Of a DNA stretch of 64,000 bases, positions 1 through 9,462 are shown one piece after another. Source of the stretch: Sorangium cellulosum (GTDB taxonomy: Bacteria; Myxococcota_A; Polyangia; Polyangiales; Polyangiaceae); the NCBI RefSeq assembly GCF_004135735.1, contig NZ_CP012670.1, forward strand, positions 5,100,501 to 5,164,500. Direction: 5' to 3'. Positions within the stretch are counted from its first letter, which is position 1, and each line of letters starts with the position of its first letter. Under the pieces are notes generated by a model. The model was not told where the DNA came from. It did no database searches and worked only from the letters and a program-made list of their open reading frames with translations. A program made the translations under genes and the position numbers.

Positions 1-2
1 CG

Positions 3-1873
3 AGCGCCTACGGCGCGCTCGGCAACCCGAGCGCCATCCAGATCCAGGGTTTCGACCTCGACCGCGTCCTCGTCCTCGAGGACGGCGAGCGCGTCATCGG
101 CGACGCCGGCGGCGCCATCGACCTCTCTTCCCTCCCGCTCGGCGACGTCTCCCGCATCGAGCTCGTCACCGGACCGACCAGCTCCCTCTACGGCACGAGC
201 GCCATCGGCGGCATCGTCAACGTGCTCACCGCGCCCCCGGCCCACCCGGGCTTCAGCGGCCGCGGCCGCCTCGAGGTCCGGAGCCGCGCCGGGCTCCTCG
301 TCCAGGCGTCGGGCGCGTACCGCGGAGACCGCGCCTGGGCCAGCGCCGACGCCTCATTTCAGCGCGAGGACAGCCTCTCCCTCGTCGAGCCCGCCGCCAC
401 CCCCGCCACCCCCGCCGATCCTCCCGATCCTCCCGATCCTCCCGATCTTCCAGATCCCTCGGATCCCCCCGCTCCCTCCAGCCCGCCCCCCACCCCCAGC
501 GCTGCCTCCACCTCCTCCGCCGCCGCCCCACCGCCCTGCCCGCGCGCTCGCAGCACCTCCTCGGCCTGCGCGCCGGCGCCGCGCTCGGCGACGGCATCGA
601 CCTGCGGCTCCGCGCGCGCTGGATCCACGACGCGCAGGACGGCATCGAGCGGATGGACCGCCCCGGCCTCGGCGCCTACCTCGTCGATCTCCCCGAGGTG
701 ACCGACCGCATCTCCCTCCACCTCGCCGAGACGCTCGACCTCGGCGGCGGCTCCTCCCTCCGCCTCGCCGCCGGGCGGCAGTGGGCGTTCCGGACGAGCG
801 GCCGCGACCTGCGCGGCTCGCCCGCCGAGGAGGTGCGCGAGCGCTCCGCCACCCTCCAGAGCTACGAGGCGACAGCCACCCTCGCCGACGGACCGCGCAC
901 CTGGGTCGCCGGCGCGCGCGCCGAGGTCGAGACGCTCGAGCAGGTGCTGAAGGTCACCGCGGTCTCCACCTCCGGCACCTCGGTGCGCCCGCCGCTCGAC
1001 GAGGTCCCCGACACCCGGCTCGGCAGCGCCGCGCTCTACGGACAGCTCGCGTGGAAGCTCACCGACACGCTCACCCTCATGCCCGGCGTCCGCGGCGAGC
1101 TCCGCCTCCGCTACGGCGGCGTCGTCGCCCCCCGCCTCGCCCTCGCCTACCGGCCCGCGCCGCCCCTCACGCTGCGCGTCTCCGGCGGCCGCGGCTTCCG
1201 CGCGCCCAGCGCCAAGGAGCTCGGCTTCTCCTTCGACCACTCCGGCCTCGGCTACGTCCTCGAGGGCAACCCCGATCTCGCCCCCGAGACGTCCTGGGGC
1301 CTGAACGGCGACGTGACCTTTCGCCCCCGACAGGACCTCACCCTGCGCGCCGGCGGCTTCGCCAACTGGGTGAGCGACCTCATCGACATTGACCCGAGGC
1401 CGCTCCGCTCCTCGGGCGGCGTCGACACCTATACCTACTGGAACATCGCCCGGGCGCGGACCTCCGGCGTCGAGCTCTCGGCGACCTTCCAGGCCGCCCC
1501 GTGGCTCCGCGCCGAGGCCGGCTATGCCTACCTCTGGACGCGCAACGACACCGCCGAGCGGCCGCTCGCCGGCAGACCGCCGCACACCGCGCAGGCCGCC
1601 CTCCGCGCCGACCTGCCGCTCCGCATCGAGCTCGTCGCCCGGCTCCGCGCCGTCACCAGCGCGTTCGTCGAGGAGGGCCTGAGGGCGCCCGGGTTCAGCA
1701 CGCTCGACGCCCGGCTCGCCCGGCCGCTCTGGCCGTCGTCGCGGGCCTATCTCGGCGTGAGAAACCTGCTCGACGCGCAGAAGGACCCCGCCCGCCGCGG
1801 CGATCACCGCCCCCTCGAGGGCCGCACCGTCTACCTCGGCATCGCCGCCGAGCTACCGTGGGAGGACTCATGA
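3..1873 (+). pseudogene. TonB-dependent outer-membrane receptor, 5' truncated by window and frameshifted
   Basis: The 3' part of a TonB-dependent receptor gene, the outer-membrane channel class that imports haem, siderophores or cobalamin. The first frame (codons from base 3) reads a plug domain: IQGFDLDRVLVLEDGERV, then a VTGPTSSLYGTSAIGGIVNV stretch. It is open to about 540 but becomes a Pro/Asp low-complexity run. From about 540 the receptor continues in another frame (QHLLGLRAGAALGDGIDLRL, later GRGFRAPSAKELGFSF and ARPLWPSSRAYLGVRNLLDA), typical of barrel strands and the C-terminal strand region. Joining the halves needs a net -1 (or +2) shift between about 395 and 540, where GATCCTCCC repeats and C6 tracts lie. 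The HmuY-like gene starts 13 bases after the stop, which suggests haem as substrate (inference). It could be a decayed gene, a phase-variable gene or an assembly error. Confidence 0.82.
415..500. repeat. GATCCTCCC tandem repeat and poly-C tracts inside the receptor gene
   Basis: The 9-bp unit GATCCTCCC is repeated about four times with drift (DPP repeats in the first frame). C6 tracts follow at 465-470 and 486-491 and a C5 tract at 493-497. The reading frame of the receptor changes across this stretch, so it is the likely slippage site. Confidence 0.7.
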
Positions 1874-1886
1874 CCTCGGAGGACGC

Positions 1887-2966
1887 ATGACCCGATGGAC
1901 CCTCACCGCAGCGCTGCTCCTGCTCACCCCGGCGTGCAGCGAGGACGTGGGCGCAGGCGGATCGCAGGACGGCGGGGACGGCGCGCTCCTCGCGGTCGAG
2001 GTGCCGGCGTCAGGGAGCGTCCATGTCCGGCTCGCCACCCCCGAGGTCGTGGTCCCGACCGGCGACGCCGCGGCGTCGACCGCGTGGGATCTCGCCTTCT
2101 CGGGCTACGACGTCTTCACCAACAGCGGCCTGAGCGGCCCCGGCGACGGCGGGGCCCTGCCCCTCAGCCTCGAGGACTACAGGGCGGGCGACCTGCCGAG
2201 CACCCCCTTCCTGCTCGAGGACGAGCCCGGCGGCGCCTTCTCGAGCTGGTATGCCTACGACGGCGCGCAGCACGTCCTGTTCAGCCGCTTTCACGTCCAC
2301 GCGATCGAGCACGAGGGCCGCTCTTGGAAGCTCCAGATCCTGGGCTTCTACGGGGAGGTGGACAGGGCGCCGCTCGCGGGGATCTACCACCTCCGCTACG
2401 CCGAGGTGCTCCCCGAGGGCCCCGGCCCCACGGTCGAGCTCGCGGCGCTCGACGCGACCGCGGGCGGCGACGTCGACGACGACGCGGCGAAGAGCGCGTG
2501 CCTCGACCTCGCGCGCGGCGAGGCGCTCCCGCTCACGCCCGCCGAGGCGAGCGCGTCGACCGCGTGGCACGTCTGCTTCCGCAGGTCGCTCATCCGCGTC
2601 AACGGCGAGCTCGGCGGCCCCGGCGCCGCGCGCGGCGCCGACCTCCACGAGGCCGAGACGCGCTCCGAGTCGCTCGCCCAGGTCAAGGCGCGAACCGCGG
2701 CGTCCGAGACGGCGCGGTTCGACGCGGTCGGGTACGACACCCTCACCGATCCGGCCGTCGTCTACCGCGGCGATCACATCACGACCGCCTTCACCGGGCG
2801 GTGGCTCGAGCCCGGCGCGAACCCCCCCGCGCCCGCGAGCGACGCCGCGTGGCTCATCCAGGGCGCAGACGGCGCGTCGCGCTTCGTGGCGGTGATCGAG
2901 CGCTTCGAGGGCGCGACCGACATTTCGCCGGGACGGGTGATAATTCGGGTCAAGCAACTGGAATGA
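1887..2966 (+). CDS. HmuY-like haem-binding lipoprotein with two HmuY-type domains
   Basis: A 359-residue lipoprotein. The signal peptide ends in a lipobox (LTPAC, Cys17), followed by a Gly/Asp-rich tether. The motif STAWDLAFSGYDVFTNSG (64-81) is characteristic of the HmuY family, surface proteins that take haem and pass it to a TonB-dependent receptor. A second copy, STAWHVCFRR (224-233), starts another domain of similar layout, so the protein looks like two HmuY domains in tandem; single-domain members are about 220 residues. The gene begins 13 bases after the receptor stop, so the two are probably one transcript. The ATG follows a GGAGGACGC stretch. Haem specificity rests on family knowledge only; haem ligands were not identified. 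Confidence 0.8.
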   Translation: MTRWTLTAALLLLTPACSEDVGAGGSQDGGDGALLAVEVPASGSVHVRLATPEVVVPTGDAAASTAWDLAFSGYDVFTNSGLSGPGDGGALPLSLEDYRAGDLPSTPFLLEDEPGGAFSSWYAYDGAQHVLFSRFHVHAIEHEGRSWKLQILGFYGEVDRAPLAGIYHLRYAEVLPEGPGPTVELAALDATAGGDVDDDAAKSACLDLARGEALPLTPAEASASTAWHVCFRRSLIRVNGELGGPGAARGADLHEAETRSESLAQVKARTAASETARFDAVGYDTLTDPAVVYRGDHITTAFTGRWLEPGANPPAPASDAAWLIQGADGASRFVAVIERFEGATDISPGRVIIRVKQLE

Positions 2967-3099
2967 CATGCACTCGCGTCTTTCTGTGCGAGGCGGCGTC
3001 ACAGCGGTGCGCAGCGCGTGACTTCATGCGGGGCCAGGGACATACTGCGCGCGCCGTGAGGGGGCGCCTTCGCGGCTCCGGATTCGAAGGAGCATGCTT

Positions 3100-4917
3100 A
3101 TGTCAGAATCGCCTGTCCCCGCGTCGGTCTCCCGATCTCCGTCTCCCGGGGACGGCACGTCGCCAGTCGGGCGCGGGGCGACGTCGGCGCGCGCGCGCCG
3201 CGGAGGGTTCCTGGTCGCGGGCGCGCTCGCCGCGCTCGCCGCGGGCGCCTGCGGCGGCAAGGTGGTGGTCGACGGGGTCGCGCCGCTCGAGGGCGAGGGC
3301 GCCGGGGGCTCCGCGCCGGCCGGCGGCGGGAGCGCGTTCCCCCCTGGCGCGCCCCCGGCGAGCCCATCGGGCGCCGGGGTGGGCGACGACCTCGGCGAGG
3401 GCGGCGCGCCGCCGATCCCGCCGCTCGTGGCGACGGAGCACCACGTCCCCTTCGGGACCCCCACGCCGGTGGCGATCCCCCCGGGCACCCTCGGCTTCAC
3501 GGCCATCGCGAGGCGCGACACGCCGTCGCCGAGCTTCGAACCGGTCGGGATCAAGGAGATCCGCGATCCCGAGGGGGCGCCGCTCGCCGCCGACTACTCG
3601 ATCCCGGGCACCCTGGCTTTCTTCTACAACCAGGGGATCGGCACAGCGGCCGTGCCGCAGACTGGCACGACCGCGTCCGTGCCACTCGTGCCAGGCATCT
3701 ACTGGGTCACCGTCGGCGACGGCACCTCCGAGGATCCGGACCTCCTGGCCCACCTCACGGTGTGGCGCCGCCAGACGCTCGACGGGCGCTTTCACGGCGG
3801 GATCATCGACATCAATGCGTTCATCGCCGGGGACGCGCACCCCGCCGAGTACGTGCAGCAGGCGCTGCGAACGGCCTACCAGGGCTACGTGGGGCTCCGC
3901 GTGGGACGGATCACGCCCCATTCGCTCGGGCGGGAGTGGGCGCGCATCGACGAGGAAAACCTCCCCCATGTGTTCGAGCAGACGGCCGGCGCGCCTGGCC
4001 GGCCTGCGCTGAACGTCGTCGTGGTGTCGCAGCTCGACGGGGCGCTCCTGGGCGCGTCCGGCGCGACGCCCTCGGTGCCCGCGGTCGCCCTCGAGCACGG
4101 CACGCGCCTCAGCGGGCTCGTGGTCGTGCTGTACGGGAATCCGGTGATCGACACCATCATCCTGCGCCACGAGCTCGGCCATCTCGCCGGTCTGTTCCAC
4201 ACGACCGAGATCCAGCCCGGCTTCGGCGACCCGCTCGACGACACCGCGCAATGCGACGACGTGAATCGCCAGATGGAGTCGTGCCCCGACTTCAGCAATG
4301 TCATGTTCCCGACGGGCGGCGACTTCTCGGGCAAGATCACGCCGCAGCAGACGACGGTGATGCAGGCGAGCGCGTTCTACCGCGGCATCGTCGAGGAGGG
4401 CGGCGGCGCGGCCGATCCGCTGCCGGTGGATCCTGGCACGCCGGCGAGCGGGCCGAGCAGCGCGCCCCCGGCCGGCGACGCGCCGCCGCGCGGGCCGGCG
4501 CCGGCGCCGGGGCGCGGCGCCTGGGCGGCCGCGCTCCCGCCGCGCGCGGCGACGCTGCTCGCGGGGCACTTCTGCGCGCACAGCGTGGCCGCGGGCGTGG
4601 ACTACTTCGCGCTGCTCCGCGCGGCCGGCGGCGCCGGGGTCGACCCGCTGCTCGCGGTGGGCCGCGATCCGGGCGCGCCGGCGCACGTCCGGGCGCGCGC
4701 CCTCGCCGCGGTCGGCCGCGCGGCCGCGCCGCCCGCGGGCGCGCTCGCGGAGCTCGAGGCGCTCGCCGCCGATCCGCGCCTGCCGCGGGTCGCGCGGCTC
4801 GGCGCCATCCAGGGCGTGGCGTCCGCCTCGCCCGCGGCCGCCCGCGCGCTCGCGGCGCGCCTGATCGCCGATCCCGACGAGGTGGTCGAGCGGATGGCGA
4901 TCCACGCGGCGCGCTGA
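3100..4917 (+). CDS. Metzincin-type zinc metalloprotease lipoprotein
   Basis: About 605 residues. An Arg-rich N-region and a hydrophobic stretch end in AAGAC, a lipobox, so it is probably a lipoprotein. The motif HELGHLAGLFH (His357, His361, His367) fits the HExxHxxGxxH zinc site of metzincins, and SNVMFPT (Met402) is a plausible Met-turn 35 residues later. Cys pairs near 385-400 may form disulphides. After a Pro/Gly-rich linker the last 150 residues are Ala/Leu-rich helices resembling HEAT repeats. Two ATGs lie at 3094 and 3100; GAAGGAG at 3086-3092 is one base from the first and seven from the second, so 3100 is preferred. It probably acts in the envelope or outside the cell. The substrate is unknown. 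Confidence 0.78.
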   Translation: MSESPVPASVSRSPSPGDGTSPVGRGATSARARRGGFLVAGALAALAAGACGGKVVVDGVAPLEGEGAGGSAPAGGGSAFPPGAPPASPSGAGVGDDLGEGGAPPIPPLVATEHHVPFGTPTPVAIPPGTLGFTAIARRDTPSPSFEPVGIKEIRDPEGAPLAADYSIPGTLAFFYNQGIGTAAVPQTGTTASVPLVPGIYWVTVGDGTSEDPDLLAHLTVWRRQTLDGRFHGGIIDINAFIAGDAHPAEYVQQALRTAYQGYVGLRVGRITPHSLGREWARIDEENLPHVFEQTAGAPGRPALNVVVVSQLDGALLGASGATPSVPAVALEHGTRLSGLVVVLYGNPVIDTIILRHELGHLAGLFHTTEIQPGFGDPLDDTAQCDDVNRQMESCPDFSNVMFPTGGDFSGKITPQQTTVMQASAFYRGIVEEGGGAADPLPVDPGTPASGPSSAPPAGDAPPRGPAPAPGRGAWAAALPPRAATLLAGHFCAHSVAAGVDYFALLRAAGGAGVDPLLAVGRDPGAPAHVRARALAAVGRAAAPPAGALAELEALAADPRLPRVARLGAIQGVASASPAAARALAARLIADPDEVVERMAIHAAR

Positions 4918-4955
4918 CGTCGCGCGCGGCCCGGGCGGGCCGGCGCCAGGAGGCG

Positions 4956-5783
4956 CTAGCTCGCCCGGGATCGCGCGGCCACCGGGAGCAGCCCCGTGCC
5001 GGCGACGGCGCGCGCGAAGTCGAGCCCCGTCAGCACGCCGCGCAGCCGCCGCCCCTGCACCACGAGCACGCGCCGCGCCTGCGCCGCGTGCGCGGCGGAC
5101 GCGGCCCGGTGGAGCGGCGTGCGCGCGTCGAGGCAGACCATCGCGGGGCTCATCACATCCTCGACGGGCGAGTCCGAGAGCACGCCGTGCGCGAGCAGCG
5201 CCTCGGTCTGGGTGAACATGCCCACGGGCCAGCCGCCCGGGTCCACCACGACGAGCCCGCTCACCTGCGCGGTCGTCAGCCGATCGGCGGCGAGCGCCAG
5301 CGGCGCGTCGAGCGGGATCGTGTACGCGGGGGCCGACATGAGCTCGCCGATCGGCGTCGCGACCCGCCCCTCGACCAGGGCGAGGAGCAGGTCCTTCGTG
5401 CTGAAGACGCCGGTCAGGGCGTCGTGCTCGCGGACGAAGACGCGGTGGATGCGGTGCTTGAGCAGCACGCTCGCCGCCTGGACCACGAGCGTCGCGCGCC
5501 CGACCGTGATGATGCCCGGGCGCAGCACGTCGCGCGCCGGCACGTCAGGCAGGGTCAGCAGCATCCCGCGGCAGTTCGTCTTCGTCTCGAACCGGCCGAG
5601 CCGGAGCAGATCGGTGCGGGACAGCACGCCGATCGCGCGGCCGGCCGCCTCGTCGAGGATGGGGACGCAGGAGATCGCATGAGCGCCGAGGGCGCGGTGC
5701 ACCTCGGAGAGTGGGGTGGTGTCGGGCGCCGTGATGACCTCGCAGGTCATGTAACGCGAGACCGGTGTCGCAAAGCGCATCAT
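4956..5783 (-). CDS. Protein with four CBS domains
   Basis: About 275 residues made almost entirely of CBS domains, which bind adenine nucleotides and act as energy or ligand sensors. Four units can be read: SRYMTCEVITAPDTTPLSEV, DVLRPGIITVGRATLVVQAA, ELMSAPAYTIPLDAPLALAA and DVMSPAMVCLDARTPLHRAA. Each is followed by a hydrophobic strand and a G(V/M)(L/F)(S/T) segment. No enzyme or channel domain is attached, so it is probably a stand-alone regulator. An open frame runs up to 5834, but an ATG pair at 5778-5783 preceded by CGAGG fits better. It converges with the metalloprotease gene. The ligand is unknown. Confidence 0.85.
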   Translation of the reverse strand: MMRFATPVSRYMTCEVITAPDTTPLSEVHRALGAHAISCVPILDEAAGRAIGVLSRTDLLRLGRFETKTNCRGMLLTLPDVPARDVLRPGIITVGRATLVVQAASVLLKHRIHRVFVREHDALTGVFSTKDLLLALVEGRVATPIGELMSAPAYTIPLDAPLALAADRLTTAQVSGLVVVDPGGWPVGMFTQTEALLAHGVLSDSPVEDVMSPAMVCLDARTPLHRAASAAHAAQARRVLVVQGRRLRGVLTGLDFARAVAGTGLLPVAARSRAS

Positions 5784-5834
5784 GGGGAATCCTCGACCGG
5801 ACGCCGGCGCGAAGGTCGGCAGGCGGCGCGTCAT

Positions 5835-6346
5835 CGCGCAACAGCGGTGTCAGCAAGAACCGATCCGCGGCGCGACCGGAGCGCGCCCGGGCCTCGAGGC
5901 CGGCGAGCGCGACCTGGGGTGCGCCGTCATGAGCTGGCCCGCCGCGGCGGACGCGGGCGCAGGGGCAGCGCGTCGGCGCTCGATCTGCGCCACCTGCGCC
6001 ACGACCCCCCTGCGCCACGATGAGCAGCGGAGTGGGCAGGGATGTCAGGGGCTCGACCCAGCGTGCCCCGCCGAGCGGCGGTGTCTCAAAATGCGACACG
6101 TGGGGAGCCCTGGAGTGCGATCGCCGCGGCCAAACGGCCGCCGTGAGGCCGGAGATGGCCGAGGGGCCCCCGGCCGCGCGAGCAGCGCATCGGCCGCGCG
6201 CTCCCGTCGGCCGGGGCCCTCGAGGCGCTGCGAAGAGCGATCCGCGGCTCAGGCCCCGGGGTGCGCGGCGGCTCCGGGCCGACAGGCCGAGGCGCGATCA
6301 CGCCGCGATCCGGGGCCAGGGCTCGCCTCCGCAGACGGGCTCCGAG
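5835..6346. other. Intergenic stretch with no recognised gene
   Basis: About 510 bp between the CBS gene and the Gly-rich lipoprotein gene. Open frames exist on both strands but encode only Arg/Ala/Pro-rich text without family resemblance. No hairpin or RNA gene was noticed. Confidence 0.5.
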
Positions 6347-6802
6347 CTACCACGGCCTGCTGCTGCAGGGCCTGCGGAACGGGTTGAAGTACGGATTGCC
6401 CCCGCCGAGCCCGCCGGGCACAAAGCCCCCCGAACCGCCGCAGGGCCGGCCTCCCCAGCCGCCCCACGTGCCCCCCCCGGGCGGGTAGAAGCCGCCGCCC
6501 CCGGGCGGGTAGAAGCCGCCGCCCCCGGGCGGGAAGACGCCGCCGCCCCCGCCCCAGCCGCTCCCCGGCCGATTCGATCCCCAGCCGCCGCCCGGCCAGC
6601 CCGGCCAGCTACCGCAGTTCCTCCCGACGAAGCCCGGATAACCGCCACACATCGCCTGAGCGGCCTCGTCGACCTCCACGACATCGGCCTCGTCCACGTC
6701 GAGCTCGTCGGCGCTGCCCTCGCCCATCGCGCACCCGGTGGCCGTCGCCGCCATCGCCACCATCGCGACGGCCATCCACTTGCCATTCAACAGCTCAATC
6801 AT
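6347..6802 (-). CDS. Small Gly/Pro-rich secreted lipoprotein
   Basis: 151 residues. A lipoprotein signal peptide ends ATATGC, followed by an acidic segment (ELDVDEADVVEVDEA) and a Gly-Trp-Pro-rich tail with near-perfect GGGFYPPG repeats and several Cys. AAGGAGG sits just upstream of the ATG at 6802 and decides the start; the frame is open further upstream without such a signal. The composition suggests a surface or matrix protein, but no domain is recognised and function is unknown. The repeat is also visible as 24-bp units at DNA level (about 6475-6545). Confidence 0.75.
   Translation of the reverse strand: MIELLNGKWMAVAMVAMAATATGCAMGEGSADELDVDEADVVEVDEAAQAMCGGYPGFVGRNCGSWPGWPGGGWGSNRPGSGWGGGGGVFPPGGGGFYPPGGGGFYPPGGGTWGGWGGRPCGGSGGFVPGGLGGGNPYFNPFRRPCSSRPW
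6475..6545. repeat. 24-bp tandem repeat encoding GGGFYPPG
   Basis: About three units of a 24-bp sequence built on CCCCCGGGCGGG, inside the Gly-rich lipoprotein gene; the copies are almost identical, which suggests recent expansion. Confidence 0.7.
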
Positions 6803-7369
6803 TTGTCCTCCTTCCACGGCCCCGCGACGACCGCGGGACCGTCGGTCCATCGGATTGCGCAGAGAGCAGCGCTCGTGCCCGACAGCCGTGTGCACAGGCT
6901 GCCGCTCGAGATCGCGCGCAGCGGACGCGGGGCGCCGACAAACCGAGATTCCTCAACAGAGCTGAACTCCGCGGCGCGGCGCCGTTCAATCGCGCCGGAT
7001 CGATGCGCAGAGAAGGCCCTTCGAGGTGCGCCGAGCGCGCAGCGGCGCTCCCGGCGCTCGACTCGACGACTCCGATAAAACACGCCTTTCGCGAGGGGTC
7101 GACTTTCGCAGCGCGCGCGGCGCGGCGTCGCCGGCGACTCCACACCTCCTCCATGCGACGAGGTGGTCAGCGCTCACGGCAAGGTAGTCGAAGAGACGAC
7201 ATCACCACAGGCCATCTCGCCGTCCACGGGCGATCGGGCCTGCGCTGGTCGACGTGCTCGACCCATCGTCCAGGCGCCCGTGCCGGCGGGCGCGGTGGAG
7301 GTCCGCGCAGGGCGCCTCGCGACGCGCGCCTCAGCCCCCTGCCGCCCTGGTCCCGGCGCGCGGCTCGGC
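6803..7369. other. Intergenic stretch, nothing recognised
   Basis: About 570 bp between the Gly-rich lipoprotein gene and the hydrolase gene, both on the minus strand. It should hold the promoter of the lipoprotein gene. No coding segment with family resemblance, RNA gene or strong hairpin was seen. Confidence 0.45.
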
Positions 7370-8437
7370 TCAGGGCGCGGCGGTCCAGGTCGCCCACGCG
7401 CGCGTGAAGTCGTCGGCGTGGATCTCGTGGCCGCGCCCGGGGTGCACCACGAGCTCGTGCTCCCAGCCGTGCTGGGTGAGCAGGTCGGCGAGGTTCTCGG
7501 CGCTCGCGATGGTAGAGGCGAGCTCGCGCTCGCCGACGGCGATGTAGATCGGCGGCCTCTCCTGGGAGAACAGGTGCTCCTCGATGACCATGCGCCCCGC
7601 GCCGACGAGCCCTGCGCCGTCGACGTGGAGGAGCCCCTCCAGCGCGATATAGCTCGCGAAATAGCCCCCGTTGGAGAAGCCCATGACATAACGCCTGCTG
7701 AACGAATCCCCGAGGACCTGCGCTATCCGCGCCTCGGCGCGCGTCCACGCGTCGAGCAGGGCGGGCGCCTCGGCGTCGACGGTCTCGCGCCGCGTGGGCC
7801 AGCAGAAGTAGCTCGCGACGGACGGACTGAAGGTGCAGAGTCCCTGTCTTCCGCGCGGGAACACCGCGACGGCGCCGAGCGCCGCGGCGGCCTCGGCGGC
7901 GATCGCCTGGAGGCTCACGGGCAGCGCGTCGGGCGCCATGATCCCGTGCAGCACGTGGAGGATGGGCGCGCCGCGGGCTGCCGTCTCCGGCACGTGAAAG
8001 CAGGTGTGATCGTCCAGGCCGCTCCACCCTTCCGAGCACCAGTCCGTCTCGACCGGCTCCCAGCTCCGCGCTCCGCCCTCGCCGCCAGCGCCGCTGCTGC
8101 CCGCGCCTCCCTGCCCGCCCGCGCCGCCGTGCCCGCCCGCGCCTCCCTGCCCGCCCGCGCCGCCGTGCCCGCCCGCGCCTCCCTGCCCGCCCGCGCCTCC
8201 CTCCCCGCTCGCGCCTCCCTGCCCGCCGGCGCCGCTGCTGTCCGCTCCTCCCTGCCCGCTCACGCCGGACGCGCTGCTGCTCGTCGCGATCCGGTCCGGG
8301 GCGGCGCCGCCCCCGCCGCCGTCGGCGGCACCCGTGGCACCGGACGCCCGCGGCGCCTCACCGGCGGAGCACTCGCACGCGGCCAGCGTGAGCGTCGCGA
8401 TGGCCGCGAGGAGGGTCGCGCCGTCCGCCTTGTCCAT
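7370..8437 (-). CDS. Secreted alpha/beta-hydrolase (PHB-depolymerase/feruloyl-esterase-like) with Gly-rich linker
   Basis: 355 residues. A lipoprotein signal (TLTLAACEC), then about 80 residues of a Gly-rich linker made of GGAGGQGGAGGH-type repeats, then an alpha/beta-hydrolase domain. The nucleophile elbow is GFSNGG (Ser255) and the likely catalytic His is in GRGHEIH (His337). ILHVLHGIMAPD holds the oxyanion-side HG element. The layout matches the LpqC/PHB-depolymerase-like esterase group, so a secreted esterase on polymer or ester substrates is likely. Cys residues in CSEGWSGLDDHTCF may form a disulphide. The start at 8437 places the signal peptide at the N-terminus; the frame stays open upstream without a signal. 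Confidence 0.8.
   Translation of the reverse strand: MDKADGATLLAAIATLTLAACECSAGEAPRASGATGAADGGGGGAAPDRIATSSSASGVSGQGGADSSGAGGQGGASGEGGAGGQGGAGGHGGAGGQGGAGGHGGAGGQGGAGSSGAGGEGGARSWEPVETDWCSEGWSGLDDHTCFHVPETAARGAPILHVLHGIMAPDALPVSLQAIAAEAAAALGAVAVFPRGRQGLCTFSPSVASYFCWPTRRETVDAEAPALLDAWTRAEARIAQVLGDSFSRRYVMGFSNGGYFASYIALEGLLHVDGAGLVGAGRMVIEEHLFSQERPPIYIAVGERELASTIASAENLADLLTQHGWEHELVVHPGRGHEIHADDFTRAWATWTAAP
8085..8262. repeat. 18-bp tandem repeats encoding the Gly-rich linker of the hydrolase
   Basis: Alternating units of the type GCCCGCCCGCGCCTCCCT, about eight copies, inside the hydrolase gene. They encode GGAGGQ and GGAGGH hexapeptides. Confidence 0.7.
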
Positions 8438-8610
8438 GCGCGTTCGTTCAAGATGCCCTGTCGGCCGCGGCGCCGCAATGCTCGCGCTGCGCCCGCGCAG
8501 CGAGGACGCCCGCCGGCGAGGCGCGCCGCGCGTCTCCCCGGCCCAGGCGAAACGCACGGCTCGCCGCGATCCTGCAAGACGAGCCGACCACCGGAGCATG
8601 GGTCCACCGC

Positions 8611-8950
8611 ATGGCCGACCTTGCCGCCCGCCCCGTTACCCCGGCCGAGTACGACCACTTCGCCCGCCTCTTCGTCGAGCTTGACACCAGCGATCCCGGA
8701 CGCCGCCCCGCTCGGATTCGCCGGCTTCGACCCGCTCTACCTACCCGCGCGCGTACCCCTTCGCGTGGCCGCCGCCGATCTCGCCGCGCCACGGCTCGAC
8801 GCCATTCGCCCCCACGCCCCGCCCGACGCGCAGGCCATCTCGGTCACGGTCCAGGACGACGACGCGCTCACGGCCGCCTTTCGCGACGCCGGCGCGCCCA
8901 TCCGGCTGACGACCGCTCATATCCGCGGCCCTCTCCCTGCCCTGGGGTGA
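8611..8950 (+). pseudogene. GNAT acetyltransferase remnant, frameshifted and internally deleted
   Basis: The start (ATG 8611) reads VTPAEYDHFARLFVELDTSD, like the first helix of GNAT N-acetyltransferases. The frame then degenerates. A different frame reads GFAGFDPLYLPARVPLRV and ends TTAHIRGPLPALG, resembling C-terminal parts of GNAT-fold proteins. No acetyl-CoA loop is present between them, so the gene is probably a decayed remnant. The assignment is by resemblance only. Confidence 0.45.
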
Positions 8951-9051
8951 AGCGCGACGGCCGCTTGCGCCCCCGGCGACGTCGCAGGACCGAGATGAAC
9001 CCTTCCCCGGCCTCGCCGGCCGCGCGTCGACCGACGACACACCGCATCAAG

Positions 9052-9462
9052 TCAAGCGCCGCCCTCTATCTCCGCCCCCCGCGTCGCGGACGCATAGGCG
9101 GTGAAGACATACAGCGTAATGAAGACGCTGCCAACGAGCAAGGAAGGAGCGATCGTCGCCAGGATCGAGCGCGTGCCCATGGTGGCGTGCACCCCGTACA
9201 TGAGCCCGAACATCAGCAGAACGGCGCACACGATCCCGAGGATCAACCCCTGCACTGGGGTTCGCCCCAGCCGGAACAGCCAGTCTGCAATCCTGGCCAT
9301 GGCGAACGTCGACGAGAAGCTGAGCACGGCCTGGGCGCCGCCGGCGCGCACCGCCGCGCTCGCCCCGTGACCCCAGTTGCAGAACACCGCCCACGAGCCG
9401 TACGCGAGCGCGGCCGCGAGCGCCAGGACGACCGACGCCCTCCTCCGCCGCGCGCCGCTCAT
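9052..9462 (-). CDS. Small four-helix integral membrane protein, last gene of the NAS-like operon
   Basis: 136 residues with about four transmembrane segments (roughly 8-28, 40-58, 72-95 and 102-125) and an Arg-rich N-terminus that favours a cytoplasmic N-end. The ATG at 9462 overlaps the stop of the GNAT gene (ATGA), so the two are translationally coupled. No transporter family was recognised, although EamA/SMR-type small transporters have similar size and helix number. By position it could export or retain the product of the operon; this is inference. Confidence 0.72.
   Translation of the reverse strand: MSGARRRRASVVLALAAALAYGSWAVFCNWGHGASAAVRAGGAQAVLSFSSTFAMARIADWLFRLGRTPVQGLILGIVCAVLLMFGLMYGVHATMGTRSILATIAPSLLVGSVFITLYVFTAYASATRGAEIEGGA

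Noticed and set aside
5835-6346. Genes in the gap on either strand
   Set aside because: Open frames there have only biased composition and no start signal or family resemblance.
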